A stretch of 64,000 nt of DNA. Source: SIG78 sp036677805. GTDB taxonomy: Bacteria > Verrucomicrobiota > Lentisphaeria > Victivallales > Victivallaceae. Positions 33,794-43,015 of this stretch are shown in pieces. Made by a program: the position numbers and the translations under genes. The stretch is taken from positions 62,001 to 126,000 of the forward strand of contig JAVBVS010000010.1 in the NCBI GenBank assembly GCA_036677805.1, given 5' to 3'. The stretch's first letter is position 1; each line of letters begins with the position of its first letter. Under the pieces are notes generated by a model, which was given only the letters and a program-made list of their open reading frames with translations, was not told the DNA's origin and searched no databases.

Positions 33794-34585
33794 ATGAGTA
33801 AAGTCAAGGTATTGGTAATCACCGGCTTCGGATTGAATTGCGAAAAGGAGACGGCGGCCGCGTTCAACTATGTCGGCGCCGAGGCCGAACAGGTGCATCT
33901 GAATGATCTGATCGCAGGGCGGCGGACCCTGGACGAATTCCGGATTCTGGCTTTCATCGGCGGATTTTCCTTCGGCGACCATCTCGGCGCGGGCACGGTT
34001 TTCGCCAACCGCATTCAGTTCAAGTTGCGCGACCAGCTCAAACGCTTCATCGCCGACGGCAAGCTGATCATCGGCATCTGCAACGGCTTCCAGACCATTT
34101 CCCGGCTGGGCCTGGTCCCGGCGCTCAACGGCCAGTATTTCGTACAGCAGGCGGCGCTGGCGCACAACGATTCGGGCCTCTTCCGCGATGACTGGTGCAC
34201 TTTGCGGGCCAACCCGTCGAGCCCGTGCATTTTCACCCGCGGCCTTGATCTGATCCGGCTGCCGCTGCGCCACGGCGAGGGCAAATTCGTGGCCGACCCC
34301 GCCACTTTGCGGCAGATCGAAATGAAGAATCTGGTGGTGTTCCGCTATGCCAATGCCGACGGTTCGATCGCCACGGAATTTCCGGCCAATCCGAACGGGG
34401 CGCTGAATTCGATCGCGGGCATCTGCGACGAGACCGGCCGCGTCTTCGGACTGATGCCCCACCCTGAGGCGTTCCTGTCGCCGTACAACTCGCCGAGTTG
34501 GACGGGCGATCAGCTCCGGGGAGAGCTGCCGCGCGAAGGCGAAGGGGTGGCCATTTTCCGCAATGCGGTCGAATATTTGCGCTGA
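33794..34585 (+). CDS. purQ: phosphoribosylformylglycinamidine synthase, glutaminase subunit
   Basis: A 263-residue class I glutamine amidotransferase resembling PurQ, or the C-terminal part of large PurL, which supplies ammonia for FGAM synthesis in purine biosynthesis. The nucleophile elbow is GICNGFQ, with the oxyanion region FIGGFSFGDHLGAG earlier and the catalytic histidine in GLMPHPEAF. It is somewhat longer than the ~230-residue PurQ of Gram-positives. ATG 33794 has a TAAGGA ribosome binding site. No purL or purS is nearby. Confidence 0.88.
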   Translation: MSKVKVLVITGFGLNCEKETAAAFNYVGAEAEQVHLNDLIAGRRTLDEFRILAFIGGFSFGDHLGAGTVFANRIQFKLRDQLKRFIADGKLIIGICNGFQTISRLGLVPALNGQYFVQQAALAHNDSGLFRDDWCTLRANPSSPCIFTRGLDLIRLPLRHGEGKFVADPATLRQIEMKNLVVFRYANADGSIATEFPANPNGALNSIAGICDETGRVFGLMPHPEAFLSPYNSPSWTGDQLRGELPREGEGVAIFRNAVEYLR

Positions 34586-34601
34586 TTTGCCGTTGGAACA
34601 C

Positions 34602-34630
34602 TTGCAAATCGGGCAATTTCGCATTACATT
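34602..34630 (+). promoter_or_regulatory. promoter of dnaN-recF
   Basis: TTGCAA at 34602-34607, a 17-base spacer and TACATT at 34625-34630, about 54 bases before the dnaN start. Similar TTGCAA -35 elements precede the lipoprotein genes at 39087. Confidence 0.6.
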
Positions 34631-34683
34631 GTAGCCAAGTCAACGACAGGGAACGTTATTCTATTCGGACAGGGTGAACGACG

Positions 34684-35778
34684 ATGAAATTTACAGTCAA
34701 CCGTGAGAAATTTCTGAAGGCGCTGCAACGGGTCATCAGCACCGTCGGCAGCCGCAATACGCTGCCGATTCTCGGCAACGTGCTGGTCGAAGCCGGCGAC
34801 GGTATGGTCCGCCTGACCACCACGGATTTGGAAATCCGCATCACCACCCGGGTCGAAGCCGAAGTGGCGGCGCCCGGCGCGACCACCATTCCCGCCAAAC
34901 GGCTGCTGGCGCTGGTGAGCAACTTCGAAGACGCCGCGGTCACGCTGACCAGCGACGAGCGCCACCATGCCGAGTTGCTGTCCGGCACCAGCTGCTTCAA
35001 GCTGCTCGGCATCGCTCCGGAGGATTTTCCGGGCGCGGCCGAATTCACGCCGGTGCGGACCCTGACCTTCAAGGGCGCCGAACTCAAGCGCATGCTCGGC
35101 CAGATCGTTTATGCGATCACCCTCAACGACAGCCGCAAGGTGCTTCACGGTATGCTGGTGGCGCTCAAGGAGCATGTGGTCACCTTCGTCGCCACCGACG
35201 GCAAGCGTCTGGCGCTGAGCGAACGCGCGATCGAGCGCGTCGCGGGCAGCGACGGCGACTGCATCATCCCCCTGCCGGCGGCGGCGGAAATCAAGCGCCA
35301 GGCCGACCCCAAGGAAGACATCACGCTGGAAATCGGCGAAAAACAGGCGCGTTTCAGCACCGCCGAAACCGTGCTGACCACCAAGCTGATCGAAGGCAAC
35401 TATCCGAATTACCGGCAGGTGATTCCGGAATCGTTCAACAAATCGGTGCCTTTTGCGACCGCGGCGCTGCTCTCCAAGATCGAGCTGGTGTCGCAGGTGC
35501 TGGCCGACAGCAGCAGCTGCATCGTGCTCAACTTCAATTCCGGCAAACTCGAACTGCGCGGCGCCAGCAGCGATATCGGCGAAGGCCAGACCGAACTGGC
35601 GGTGGAATATGGCGCGGAGCCGGTTTCGGCCTCGTTCAACCCCACGCTGCTGGCCGATCCGCTGCGGTTCGCCGACTGCGAGCAGATGACCATCCGCATG
35701 AACGACGGGTTCAGTCCGGTGGCGATCGACGGCGGCGACGGGTTTCTGTATGTGATTATGCCGATGCGCAACCGTTGA
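34684..35778 (+). CDS. dnaN: DNA polymerase III beta sliding clamp
   Basis: A 364-residue protein with the three-domain beta clamp layout: FTVNREKFLKALQRVISTV at the start, RTLPILGN-like RNTLPILGNVLVEA, and the C-terminal YVIMPMR tail that lines the protein-binding cleft. Length is normal. It is followed by recF after 43 bases. The usual neighbour dnaA is not in the window, so this is not clearly an origin region. Confidence 0.96.
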   Translation: MKFTVNREKFLKALQRVISTVGSRNTLPILGNVLVEAGDGMVRLTTTDLEIRITTRVEAEVAAPGATTIPAKRLLALVSNFEDAAVTLTSDERHHAELLSGTSCFKLLGIAPEDFPGAAEFTPVRTLTFKGAELKRMLGQIVYAITLNDSRKVLHGMLVALKEHVVTFVATDGKRLALSERAIERVAGSDGDCIIPLPAAAEIKRQADPKEDITLEIGEKQARFSTAETVLTTKLIEGNYPNYRQVIPESFNKSVPFATAALLSKIELVSQVLADSSSCIVLNFNSGKLELRGASSDIGEGQTELAVEYGAEPVSASFNPTLLADPLRFADCEQMTIRMNDGFSPVAIDGGDGFLYVIMPMRNR

Positions 35779-35821
35779 GCCCGCGGGCTCCCGGCGGCAT
35801 CGTGAAGAAACGCGCCCGGCC

Positions 35822-36871
35822 ATGATTGGTGAATTCAAATTATCGAATTTACGCAATTATGACCGGGCGCGTTTTGATTTTTCCGGCCGCAAGCAGCTAT
35901 TGCTGGGGCCCAACGGCGCGGGCAAAAGCAATCTGCTGGAGGCGCTGGCCTTTCTCGGTGTGCTGCGCAGTTTCCGCACCACCCGGATCGGCGAAATGAT
36001 CCGCACCGGAGCCGACGGTTTCGCCATCGGCGGCGCATGGCATGCCGGCAGCGGTTATGTCGAGCGGCTGGAAACCCGCTGGCAGAGCGACGGACGGCGG
36101 CAGCTTTTCGTAAACGGCAATGCGATTGTCTCGGGGCGCGATTTCATCCAGTACTACCATCCGGTGGTTTTCGCGCCGGAGGACCTCGAACTGATCACCG
36201 GGATGCCGGGAACGCGGCGCCGCTTTTTCGACATGCTCTGCTCGCAGCTTGATCCGGGCTACCTCAATGTGCTGCACGATTATTTTCATGCGCTCAAGCA
36301 GCGCAACGCCGCATTGCGGCAGCGCCGGGCGGCGCCGGAAGTGATGGCAGCGTACGAGAGTCTGCTGGCTTTCGCCGGGGCCGATCTGACCGCCCGGCGG
36401 CAGGTCTGGCTGGCGGAGTTCAACCGCGAACTGGCCGCGCTGAGCGAAACCGAAGGCCGGATCGAAGTCGATTACCGGCCGCAATGCGCCGGAAGCGCGG
36501 AGGATTATCTCGCCCTCTTCGACCGGATGCGTTCGCGTGAAATCGAACGCCACTCCAGTTTGTGCGGCTGCCACCTCGATGATTTCCGGGTGCGCCGCGA
36601 CGAGCAGCCCATGCGCGGCTTCGCCAGCAACGGCCAGAACCGGATGGCGGCGCTGTTGTTCAAGCTGGCCTCGGCGGCGCTGCTGGCGCGGCATTGCGGC
36701 GAGCGCAATTTGCTGATTCTGGTGGATGATGTGACCGGCGACCTCGACCGGACGCGGCGGTCCGCCTTCTGGGCGCGGATCGCCGGAGCGGAACAGATGT
36801 TTTTCACCTTCACCGCCCGCCCCGAAGACGAATTCTTCGCCGACGCGCAAATCACCGCGCTCGGTTCCTGA
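35822..36871 (+). CDS. recF: DNA replication and repair protein RecF
   Basis: A 349-residue SMC-like ATPase that helps load RecA at single-strand gaps. Walker A is LGPNGAGKSNLLEAL at about residues 30-44. The signature region is FASNGQNRMAALLFKLA, and Walker B with D-loop is LLILVDDVTGDLD. The signature has NGQ where many RecF proteins have SRGQ or SQGQ. The pairing with dnaN is the classic arrangement. Confidence 0.93.
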   Translation: MIGEFKLSNLRNYDRARFDFSGRKQLLLGPNGAGKSNLLEALAFLGVLRSFRTTRIGEMIRTGADGFAIGGAWHAGSGYVERLETRWQSDGRRQLFVNGNAIVSGRDFIQYYHPVVFAPEDLELITGMPGTRRRFFDMLCSQLDPGYLNVLHDYFHALKQRNAALRQRRAAPEVMAAYESLLAFAGADLTARRQVWLAEFNRELAALSETEGRIEVDYRPQCAGSAEDYLALFDRMRSREIERHSSLCGCHLDDFRVRRDEQPMRGFASNGQNRMAALLFKLASAALLARHCGERNLLILVDDVTGDLDRTRRSAFWARIAGAEQMFFTFTARPEDEFFADAQITALGS

Positions 36872-36966
36872 CGCCGCGACCCGCGGCCGGAAAAATCGCC
36901 GAAAACCAGCTTTCGCCGCTTGCAATTTTCCCGCCGCGGCATTCTTGTAATGATCAGGGGGGAATC

Positions 36967-39030
36967 ATGAAAAACATGCTGCGGAAACTGTTCTATTGGG
37001 ATGCGCCGGCGCAGGGGGCATTTTTCGCGCTGACGCTGTGGGCCGTCGGATATTATCTGCTTTTTTCGGTCGTGCTCGTACTCTGGACCAACCGCTGGGT
37101 CAACTGGGGATGGCTGCCGATGTGGGACGGCTGCCTTGCTCCCGGATTATGGGTCTTGTTCGTTGTTTTGCTGATTTTTCCATTTTATTATCTGCTGCTG
37201 ACCCTGCGTTTTTATTACTTGCTGAGGCAGGACCGGCGCCGGTATTTCGTCACGGTCGGCGTCCCGCTCTGGGCCGGACTGCTGCTCGCCGGGTATTGCT
37301 TTTTCGGAGTAATGGCCCTGCCGGTGATCCTGATCGGCGGATTGAGTTATCCGTTATTGCTGCTGCCGTTGCTGTTCGCCGGCAAACAGTGGAAAATCGC
37401 CGGGGCGGCCTTTCTCCTGTGGGGAATCGGCACGTTCATGGCCTGGCTGCCGTTCGATTTTCTGAAAACCATGCTGCTCGACTCCGATCCCTGCATGCCG
37501 ACGAAGTTCCTGTGCGACCTCCAACAATTTCTGGGCCTTTCCGGCTGGGGATGGACCGTCTGGTTCGCCATCGCGCTGCTGTGCCGCGTCGGATGGTACC
37601 TGATGACCGGCAAGCTCTTCGCCGCCTGGAGCGGCCTGAAGTTCCGCGCCGTGCTCGGCAGGGGCGTACCGACGTTGTGGACGCTCGCCATCCTGACTTA
37701 TCTGACCTTCCTGATAATGGTTCTCTTCGCCCGCGGCGAAGCCGACCGGCGAATCGCCATCCTCGAACGCCGGTTCGGACGGCCGGTCACGGCGGAAGCG
37801 CTGGGCAAACCCTATTATGGCAACGACCGTCCCGATCAAGGCTTCTGGGACAACATCGCCAAGCTGTTCCGGGTCTGTGACATCCCATATCCGGGCCTTT
37901 GCGGCGCCCGCACGCTCGTGCCTCAGCCCGAAAATGAGGCGCGTCGGCAACGCATCCGGGAGCATGAACCGGCCCTGCTGGCGTGGGAAAAAGCGTTCGC
38001 GGCTGATATTCCGCTCATGGCGTATGACTTCACTCCGGGAAAACTGGCGCAGCGGCTGACGCCGCAATACCGTGGAATGCGTGACTTCCTGTACTTTGAG
38101 CAGTGGCAGATCGCGTTCGCTCTGGCCGACGGCCGGGCCGACGATGCCATGCGCGCTTACGAGCGGATGAAAAAAGTCACCGGCGCACTGTTGCGGGAGC
38201 CCGGCATCCTTGGCGGGTTGCTGTGGCTGGCGGGACAGAACACAATTCTGGACGGAGTCGAAATCATGCTCGAATCGGAGCGGCTTTCGGATGCGCAATT
38301 GCAAAGGGTCGCCGCCGATCTGGAACAGGCCGAACGCGACCTTCCGGCGACGCAGGAGATTGCCCTGTACAGCGAAGCGGTCGAGATGCTGGATCTGTTC
38401 GCAGCGCTGGGCAACGGCACCTATTACCAATTTCAGCGGGGCGACATCCGCCGGGATACGCTGCCTTTGCGCCCATTCCGATTTTTCTTCCCGCAATTGT
38501 GGTGGTACGCATTGCTCGACCAGACGGCCATGGCGAAAAACTACAACGCTCCCGATTTCAAGCACATCCCGGAACCGGACTTCCGCAATGGGAAATGCCT
38601 GTACCTCAGCAGCATGTTCATGACCGCCTGCCAGACACTCGGCCAGCGTTTCGACGCCGTGACCGCCCGGCTGCGGGCCATGCGGATGCTGATCGCGGCG
38701 GAACTTTACCGCCGTCATCACGGCGATTACCCCGAAACGCTGCCGGATATGCCGCTCGACCCCTTCACCGGCCAGCCGCTGCGTTACCGCAAGGGCCCCT
38801 ATTCCCACTTCGAGACCATGCCCCCGCCGGAAATGAATTCGCCGGACGCCGGAACGCCGATGGAGCCTGAAGTTCAGGAGTTCACCATGCCCGCCGTGGT
38901 GGTCTGGAGCGTCGGCCCGGACGGCGTCGAAGGCGAAAATCCGCGTGGGTTCGATGCAAAATACTGCGATGATGTACGCGCAATCCGGCGTCTGGGGCCC
39001 CCTTCGCCGGTGGAGTCGCAGAAGAAATAA
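36967..39030 (+). CDS. multi-spanning membrane protein with GspG-like C-terminal segment
   Basis: A 687-residue protein of unknown function. The first ~260 residues contain six to eight hydrophobic helices (for example ALTLWAVGYYLLFSVVLVLW and TLAILTYLTFLIMVLF). The rest is soluble and helical to ~560. The last ~120 residues resemble the C-terminus of the type II secretion major pseudopilin GspG: a helix ending in AAELYRRHHGDYPETLPDM, then PLDPFTGQPLRYRKG and WSVGPDGVEG. There is no prepilin cleavage site. Such tails occur in other PVC proteins. It has its own upstream region after recF and is followed by two lipoproteins. Confidence 0.7.
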   Translation: MKNMLRKLFYWDAPAQGAFFALTLWAVGYYLLFSVVLVLWTNRWVNWGWLPMWDGCLAPGLWVLFVVLLIFPFYYLLLTLRFYYLLRQDRRRYFVTVGVPLWAGLLLAGYCFFGVMALPVILIGGLSYPLLLLPLLFAGKQWKIAGAAFLLWGIGTFMAWLPFDFLKTMLLDSDPCMPTKFLCDLQQFLGLSGWGWTVWFAIALLCRVGWYLMTGKLFAAWSGLKFRAVLGRGVPTLWTLAILTYLTFLIMVLFARGEADRRIAILERRFGRPVTAEALGKPYYGNDRPDQGFWDNIAKLFRVCDIPYPGLCGARTLVPQPENEARRQRIREHEPALLAWEKAFAADIPLMAYDFTPGKLAQRLTPQYRGMRDFLYFEQWQIAFALADGRADDAMRAYERMKKVTGALLREPGILGGLLWLAGQNTILDGVEIMLESERLSDAQLQRVAADLEQAERDLPATQEIALYSEAVEMLDLFAALGNGTYYQFQRGDIRRDTLPLRPFRFFFPQLWWYALLDQTAMAKNYNAPDFKHIPEPDFRNGKCLYLSSMFMTACQTLGQRFDAVTARLRAMRMLIAAELYRRHHGDYPETLPDMPLDPFTGQPLRYRKGPYSHFETMPPPEMNSPDAGTPMEPEVQEFTMPAVVVWSVGPDGVEGENPRGFDAKYCDDVRAIRRLGPPSPVESQKK

Positions 39031-39086
39031 GCTCGCGGACCGCAGACAAGCCATTTTTGTTCGGAAAAAATTCACCGGGAAATTTC

Positions 39087-39115
39087 TTGCAATTTCGCCG
39101 GAAGCGATATATTGT
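39087..39115 (+). promoter_or_regulatory. promoter of the two lipoprotein genes
   Basis: TTGCAA at 39087-39092 with TATTGT at 39110-39115 (17-base spacer), overlapping TATATT at 39108. The first lipoprotein starts at 39221, leaving a leader of about 100 bases. Confidence 0.5.
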
Positions 39116-39220
39116 AAGTTTGAAAACGATCTCGCAAAGGGAAACCATGCCGGAGCGAAGCCGCTGCGGCGCGCCGGAGGCCGTTTCCCGATTCACCACC
39201 ATCAACAAGGGGATCTGAAA

Positions 39221-39622
39221 ATGAAGAAAAAGATCGCACTCCTCACTGCTCTGGCCGGCACGGCGCTCCTGTTTGCGGGATGTTCCTCGGTGCAGAGCGC
39301 CGACGCCTCCAAATTCAACGGCCAGCGGATCACCTCGTCCGGCACCGGAATCGCCCACGTTTCCGGCCAGACCAGCGGTCTCTATCTGCTCTGGATTCCG
39401 CTGATCGTCGGTTCGGCTGAAAATCCGAACAGCATCGTCTTCGGCGAAGACGCCTGCAACGTGACCGCGGTCACCAACATGGTCACGCAGAAGAGCCGGG
39501 AACTCCGGGCCGCCAAGACGGTCGACCTCGTGTCCACCCGCCGGAGCAACAACATTCCGATTCCGATCCCCTATCTCTTCTACTGGCGGACGGTCACGGT
39601 TTCCGGCAACGCGGTCAATTGA
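39221..39622 (+). CDS. small lipoprotein, paralogue of the next gene
   Basis: A 133-residue predicted lipoprotein. The signal ends in LLFAGC, a lipobox that puts the lipid on C21. The mature part has no recognised domain. It shares with the next gene the start (GTALLFAGC), the NGQRITSSGTGIAHVS-like opening, the segment TQKSRELRAAKTVDLVS, and a C-terminal VSGNAV. Both look like products of one tandem duplication. The Lol transporter at 26.5-28.5 kb is the kind of system that would sort them to the outer membrane. Confidence 0.82.
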   Translation: MKKKIALLTALAGTALLFAGCSSVQSADASKFNGQRITSSGTGIAHVSGQTSGLYLLWIPLIVGSAENPNSIVFGEDACNVTAVTNMVTQKSRELRAAKTVDLVSTRRSNNIPIPIPYLFYWRTVTVSGNAVN

Positions 39623-39669
39623 GTCCGGCAGTGAAAACAGGTCATCTTTTAACACAGGGGTTTGCTGAT

Positions 39670-40089
39670 ATGAAAAAGATTATGTTGATTCTCCCCGTCG
39701 CCGCCCTCGGGTTGCTGTTCGCCGGGTGCGCCAACATTGAAGTGGTCCAGAATCCGGACCTGAACGGAGAAAAAATCTCCCTCGACGGCGCACCGGTGGC
39801 GCATTTGAACGCCCAGAACTGGGGCGTCTATCTCTTCTCGCTGCCGATCTGGACCGGGTCGACCGATTCCATCGGCGCCATTGCCGTATTCAAGGATACC
39901 GTGAACGCGGAATCGATGGTGCCGGTCGTCACCGCCAAGAGCCGCGAACTCAAAGCGACCCATACCCTTGACCTTGCTTCAGAGTACTGTGTCGCCGGGT
40001 TCATCTTCTACGTGCGTTCGATCAACGTTTCGGCCAACGCCGTGAAACTCCCCGCGATCAACACCGGCAGGGCGTCCGCCGCCAAATAA
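39670..40089 (+). CDS. small lipoprotein, paralogue of the previous gene
   Basis: A 139-residue predicted lipoprotein with a lipobox LLFAGC (lipid on C20). The mature part parallels the previous gene: LNGEKISLDGAPVAHLNAQN, then TAKSRELKATHTLDLAS and INVSANAV. It has a GGGG-type ribosome binding site. No function can be named. A terminator follows 22 bases after the stop. Confidence 0.82.
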   Translation: MKKIMLILPVAALGLLFAGCANIEVVQNPDLNGEKISLDGAPVAHLNAQNWGVYLFSLPIWTGSTDSIGAIAVFKDTVNAESMVPVVTAKSRELKATHTLDLASEYCVAGFIFYVRSINVSANAVKLPAINTGRASAAK

Positions 40090-40111
40090 GGACGACGGGC
40101 CCCATCGCAAC

Positions 40112-40150
40112 CGCCGCGCCTCCCGGAAAGGGAGCGCGGCGATTTTTTTT
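40112..40150 (+). terminator. rho-independent terminator after the lipoproteins
   Basis: A GC-rich stem, CGCCGCG then CTCCC paired with GGGAG then CGCGGCG, with one bulged base, followed by eight T. It lies between convergent genes (lipoprotein and nrdG). Confidence 0.85.
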
Positions 40151-40165
40151 CCGGGAGCGGTCAGG

Positions 40166-40684
40166 TCATGCCCAAAGTACGACCGTTCCGGCGGCAAGGG
40201 TTGCGGGCATGGCGATCAGACGCTGATTGTCCGAACCCCGGAAACGCAGTGCAAGATTGCGCCGCGCCGCCACGAACGGGCCGTCGACCAGCACTTCCAG
40301 CACCGCCAGCAGTTCCGCCGTCGCTTCGCAGCAGGCCCGCCCGCCCGGCGTCAGATCGCGTTCGTAAACATACCCGGTATAACCCCAGACGGTTTTCTCC
40401 GGCAGCAGCGCTTTCATCCGCCGCACCAGCGGCAGCAGCGCGCGCTGGTTTTCCGGCTCGAAGGGTTCGCCACCCAGCAGCGAGAGCCCGGCGATGTAGC
40501 CGGGCGCCAGCAAGGTCATGATCTTTTCCGCCGCCGCCGGGTCGAAAGGTTGCCCGTAGCCGAAATCCCACGTTTCGGGGTTGAAGCACCCCGGACAATG
40601 ATGGGTGCAGCCCGAAACGAACAGCGAAACCCGCACGCCTTTGCCGTTGGCGATATCCGTCGGCTTGATTGCGCCGTAATTCAT
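40166..40684 (-). CDS. nrdG: anaerobic ribonucleotide reductase activating protein
   Basis: A 172-residue radical SAM enzyme that makes the glycyl radical on NrdD. The cluster motif CTHHCPGC (Cx3Cx2C) is at about residues 31-38, after GVRVSLFVSG, and the GGEPF motif follows. It lies 24 bases downstream of nrdD on the same strand. Confidence 0.94.
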   Translation of the reverse strand: MNYGAIKPTDIANGKGVRVSLFVSGCTHHCPGCFNPETWDFGYGQPFDPAAAEKIMTLLAPGYIAGLSLLGGEPFEPENQRALLPLVRRMKALLPEKTVWGYTGYVYERDLTPGGRACCEATAELLAVLEVLVDGPFVAARRNLALRFRGSDNQRLIAMPATLAAGTVVLWA

Positions 40685-40708
40685 CGCGTCGATCCTCCCG
40701 AAGCGCCT

Positions 40709-42871
40709 CTAGAGATGAAGCACCCGGTCGCGGATCTCCTGGGTGCGGCCCTGATTCCAATACTGCGTGCCGATATAGCCGCAGGTCCGACGGGCGACAT
40801 TCATCCGGCTCTGGTCGGTGTTGCCGCACTGCGGGCAGCGCCAGATCAGTTTGCCCGAATCGTCCTTCACGATCGCGATTTCGCCGCTGAAGCCGCATGA
40901 CTGGCAGTAATCGCTTTTGGTGTTCAACTCGGCATACATGATGTTGTCGTAGATGAAGCGGATCAGTTCGAGCACCGCATCGATGTTGTGCTGCATGTCG
41001 GGCACCTCCACATAGCTGATCGCGCCGCCGGTCGAGAGCGCCTGGAACCGGGCTTCGAACGCCAGCTTGGCGAAGGCGTCGATCGGTTCGGCCACATGGA
41101 CATGATAGCTGTTGGTGATGTAGTTGCGGTCGGTCACCCCGGGCACGATGCCGAAACGCTGCTGAAGGCATCGGGCGAACCGGTAGGTAGTCGATTCCAG
41201 CGGTGTGCCGTAAATGCCGAAGCCGATGGTCGTCTCCCGTTTCCAGCGCTCGCAGGCGGCGTTCATGTGCTCCATGATCCACACCGCCAGCGGCATCGCC
41301 TCCGGGTCGGAGTGGCTTTTGCCGGTCATGTACCGCACGCACTCGTACAATCCCGCATAGCCGAGCGAAAGCGTCGAGTAGCCGTTGTAAAGCAACGGGT
41401 CGATCGCTTCGCCCTTGCCGAGCCGGGCGATGGCGCCATGCTGCCAGAGGATCGGCGCGGCATCGGAGGTGGTCCCCTTCAACCGGTTGTGGCGGCACAT
41501 CAGCGCCCGGAAGCAGAGCTCCAGCCGCCGGTCGAAGATTTCGCGGAAGGCCGCCGCGTCGCCGCCGCTGGAAAGCGCGATATCCACCAAGTTGAGCGTG
41601 ACCACGCCCTGATTGAAACGGCCATAGAATTTGTAATTGCCGTTTTTATCGCGCCACGGCGACAGCGCCGAACGGCAGCCCATGACCGGAAAGCAGTTGC
41701 CCTCCTTGAGCGCCTTCATCTTCTTTTCGCTGATATAGTCCGGCACCAGACGCCTGGCGGTGCATTGCGCGGCGAGTTCGGTCAGACCGTAGTATTCGCC
41801 GGATGGGTTCACATTGTCCTCTTCGAGCACATAGATCAGCTTCGGAAAGGCCGGCGTGATGTAGACGCCGGCCTCGTTCCGGACCCCCAGCAGACGCTGG
41901 CGCAGCACTTCTTCGATGATGATCGCAAGGTCTTTCTTCTCCTGTTCGTCGCGGGCTTCGTTGAGGTACATGAACACCGTCACGAAGGGCGCCTGCCCGT
42001 TGGTGGTCATCAGCGTAACCACCTGATACTGGATGGTCTGGACGCCGCGGGCAATCTCGTCCCGAACGCGCTTTTCCACAATCGCGTCCAGCTGCGCCAT
42101 CGCGATCTCCGCCCCGGCCAGCGCAAATTCGCCTTTGACTTCACTGCGGATGCGGCGGCGCGAAATCTGCACGAACGGCGCCAGATGGGTCAGCGTAATG
42201 CTCTGCCCGCCGTACTGGTTGCTGGCGACCTGGGCGATGATCTGGGTGGCGATGTTGCAGGCGGTCGAAAAACTGCGCGGCTTCTCGATCATGGTACCGG
42301 AAATCACGGTGCCGTTCTGAAGCATGTCGTCGAGATTGACCAGATCGCAGTTGTGCATGTGCTGAGCAAAATAATCCATGTCGTGAAAATGGATGATTCC
42401 CTGCTCATGGGCTTCGACCACCTCCGCCGGAAGCAGCAGCCGCCGGGTGAGGTCCTTGGACACCTCACCGGCCATGTAGTCGCGCTGAACGCTGTTGATG
42501 GTCGGATTCTTGTTGGAATTTTCCTGCTTGACTTCCTCGTTGTTGCACTCAATCAGGCAGAGAATGCGGTTGTCGGTGGTGTTGGCCTGCCGCACCAGCT
42601 GGCGCGTGTAGCGGTAGGTGATGTATTTCTTGGCGACTTCGTAAGCGCCGTGACGCATGATTTCGGTTTCGACGATATCCTGGATTTCCTCCACCGAAAG
42701 CGCGCGGTCGACGGAACGGCAGACGGCGGTCACATGATCGCCGATCGCCCGGATCTGCGCCGGGGTCAGCGCCGCTTTAAGTTCCACGGTCTGATTGGCT
42801 TTGCTGACCGCGACCAGAATTTTTTCAACGGCGAAATCGACTTCCGCCCCGTTGCGTTTTACAATCTTCAT
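40709..42871 (-). CDS. nrdD: anaerobic ribonucleoside-triphosphate reductase
   Basis: A 720-residue class III reductase that reduces ribonucleoside triphosphates to deoxy forms without oxygen. An ATP-cone (KIVKRNGAEVDFAVEKI) spans residues 1-95 and gives allosteric control. Near the C-terminus the zinc site has CQSC and CPQC pairs. The glycyl radical motif RRTCGYIG places the radical at G698. The length is normal. The upstream region carries two NrdR boxes. Confidence 0.96.
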   Translation of the reverse strand: MKIVKRNGAEVDFAVEKILVAVSKANQTVELKAALTPAQIRAIGDHVTAVCRSVDRALSVEEIQDIVETEIMRHGAYEVAKKYITYRYTRQLVRQANTTDNRILCLIECNNEEVKQENSNKNPTINSVQRDYMAGEVSKDLTRRLLLPAEVVEAHEQGIIHFHDMDYFAQHMHNCDLVNLDDMLQNGTVISGTMIEKPRSFSTACNIATQIIAQVASNQYGGQSITLTHLAPFVQISRRRIRSEVKGEFALAGAEIAMAQLDAIVEKRVRDEIARGVQTIQYQVVTLMTTNGQAPFVTVFMYLNEARDEQEKKDLAIIIEEVLRQRLLGVRNEAGVYITPAFPKLIYVLEEDNVNPSGEYYGLTELAAQCTARRLVPDYISEKKMKALKEGNCFPVMGCRSALSPWRDKNGNYKFYGRFNQGVVTLNLVDIALSSGGDAAAFREIFDRRLELCFRALMCRHNRLKGTTSDAAPILWQHGAIARLGKGEAIDPLLYNGYSTLSLGYAGLYECVRYMTGKSHSDPEAMPLAVWIMEHMNAACERWKRETTIGFGIYGTPLESTTYRFARCLQQRFGIVPGVTDRNYITNSYHVHVAEPIDAFAKLAFEARFQALSTGGAISYVEVPDMQHNIDAVLELIRFIYDNIMYAELNTKSDYCQSCGFSGEIAIVKDDSGKLIWRCPQCGNTDQSRMNVARRTCGYIGTQYWNQGRTQEIRDRVLHL

Positions 42872-42881
42872 AAATCTACAA

Positions 42882-42897
42882 CCACTATATTTTGTAT
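42882..42897. promoter_or_regulatory. NrdR box 1 upstream of nrdD
   Basis: CCACTATATTTTGTAT resembles the NrdR consensus (acaCwATATaTwGtgt, from memory). Its centre lies 33 bases from that of box 2, about three helical turns. Box 1 is 10 bases upstream of the nrdD start codon. Confidence 0.6.
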
Positions 42898-42914
42898 ATT
42901 ATCAATTCATCATA

Positions 42915-42930
42915 TCACTATATATTGTGG
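42915..42930. promoter_or_regulatory. NrdR box 2 upstream of nrdD
   Basis: TCACTATATATTGTGG has the symmetrical CAC/GTG ends and AT-rich core of NrdR boxes and is the better of the two matches. The surrounding 42872-43010 is AT-rich and must contain the nrdD promoter. Confidence 0.75.
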
Positions 42931-43015
42931 TGCAAATATAACTCACGGATTTTAAAAAGCAATCACAAATTCGAGATTTTTTACAATTTTTCAATTATCG
43001 GACACGCCGCCTTCA

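Noticed and set aside
34602..36871. A replication origin near dnaN-recF
   Set aside because: No dnaA gene and no cluster of DnaA boxes could be seen; the pair alone is not evidence of an origin.
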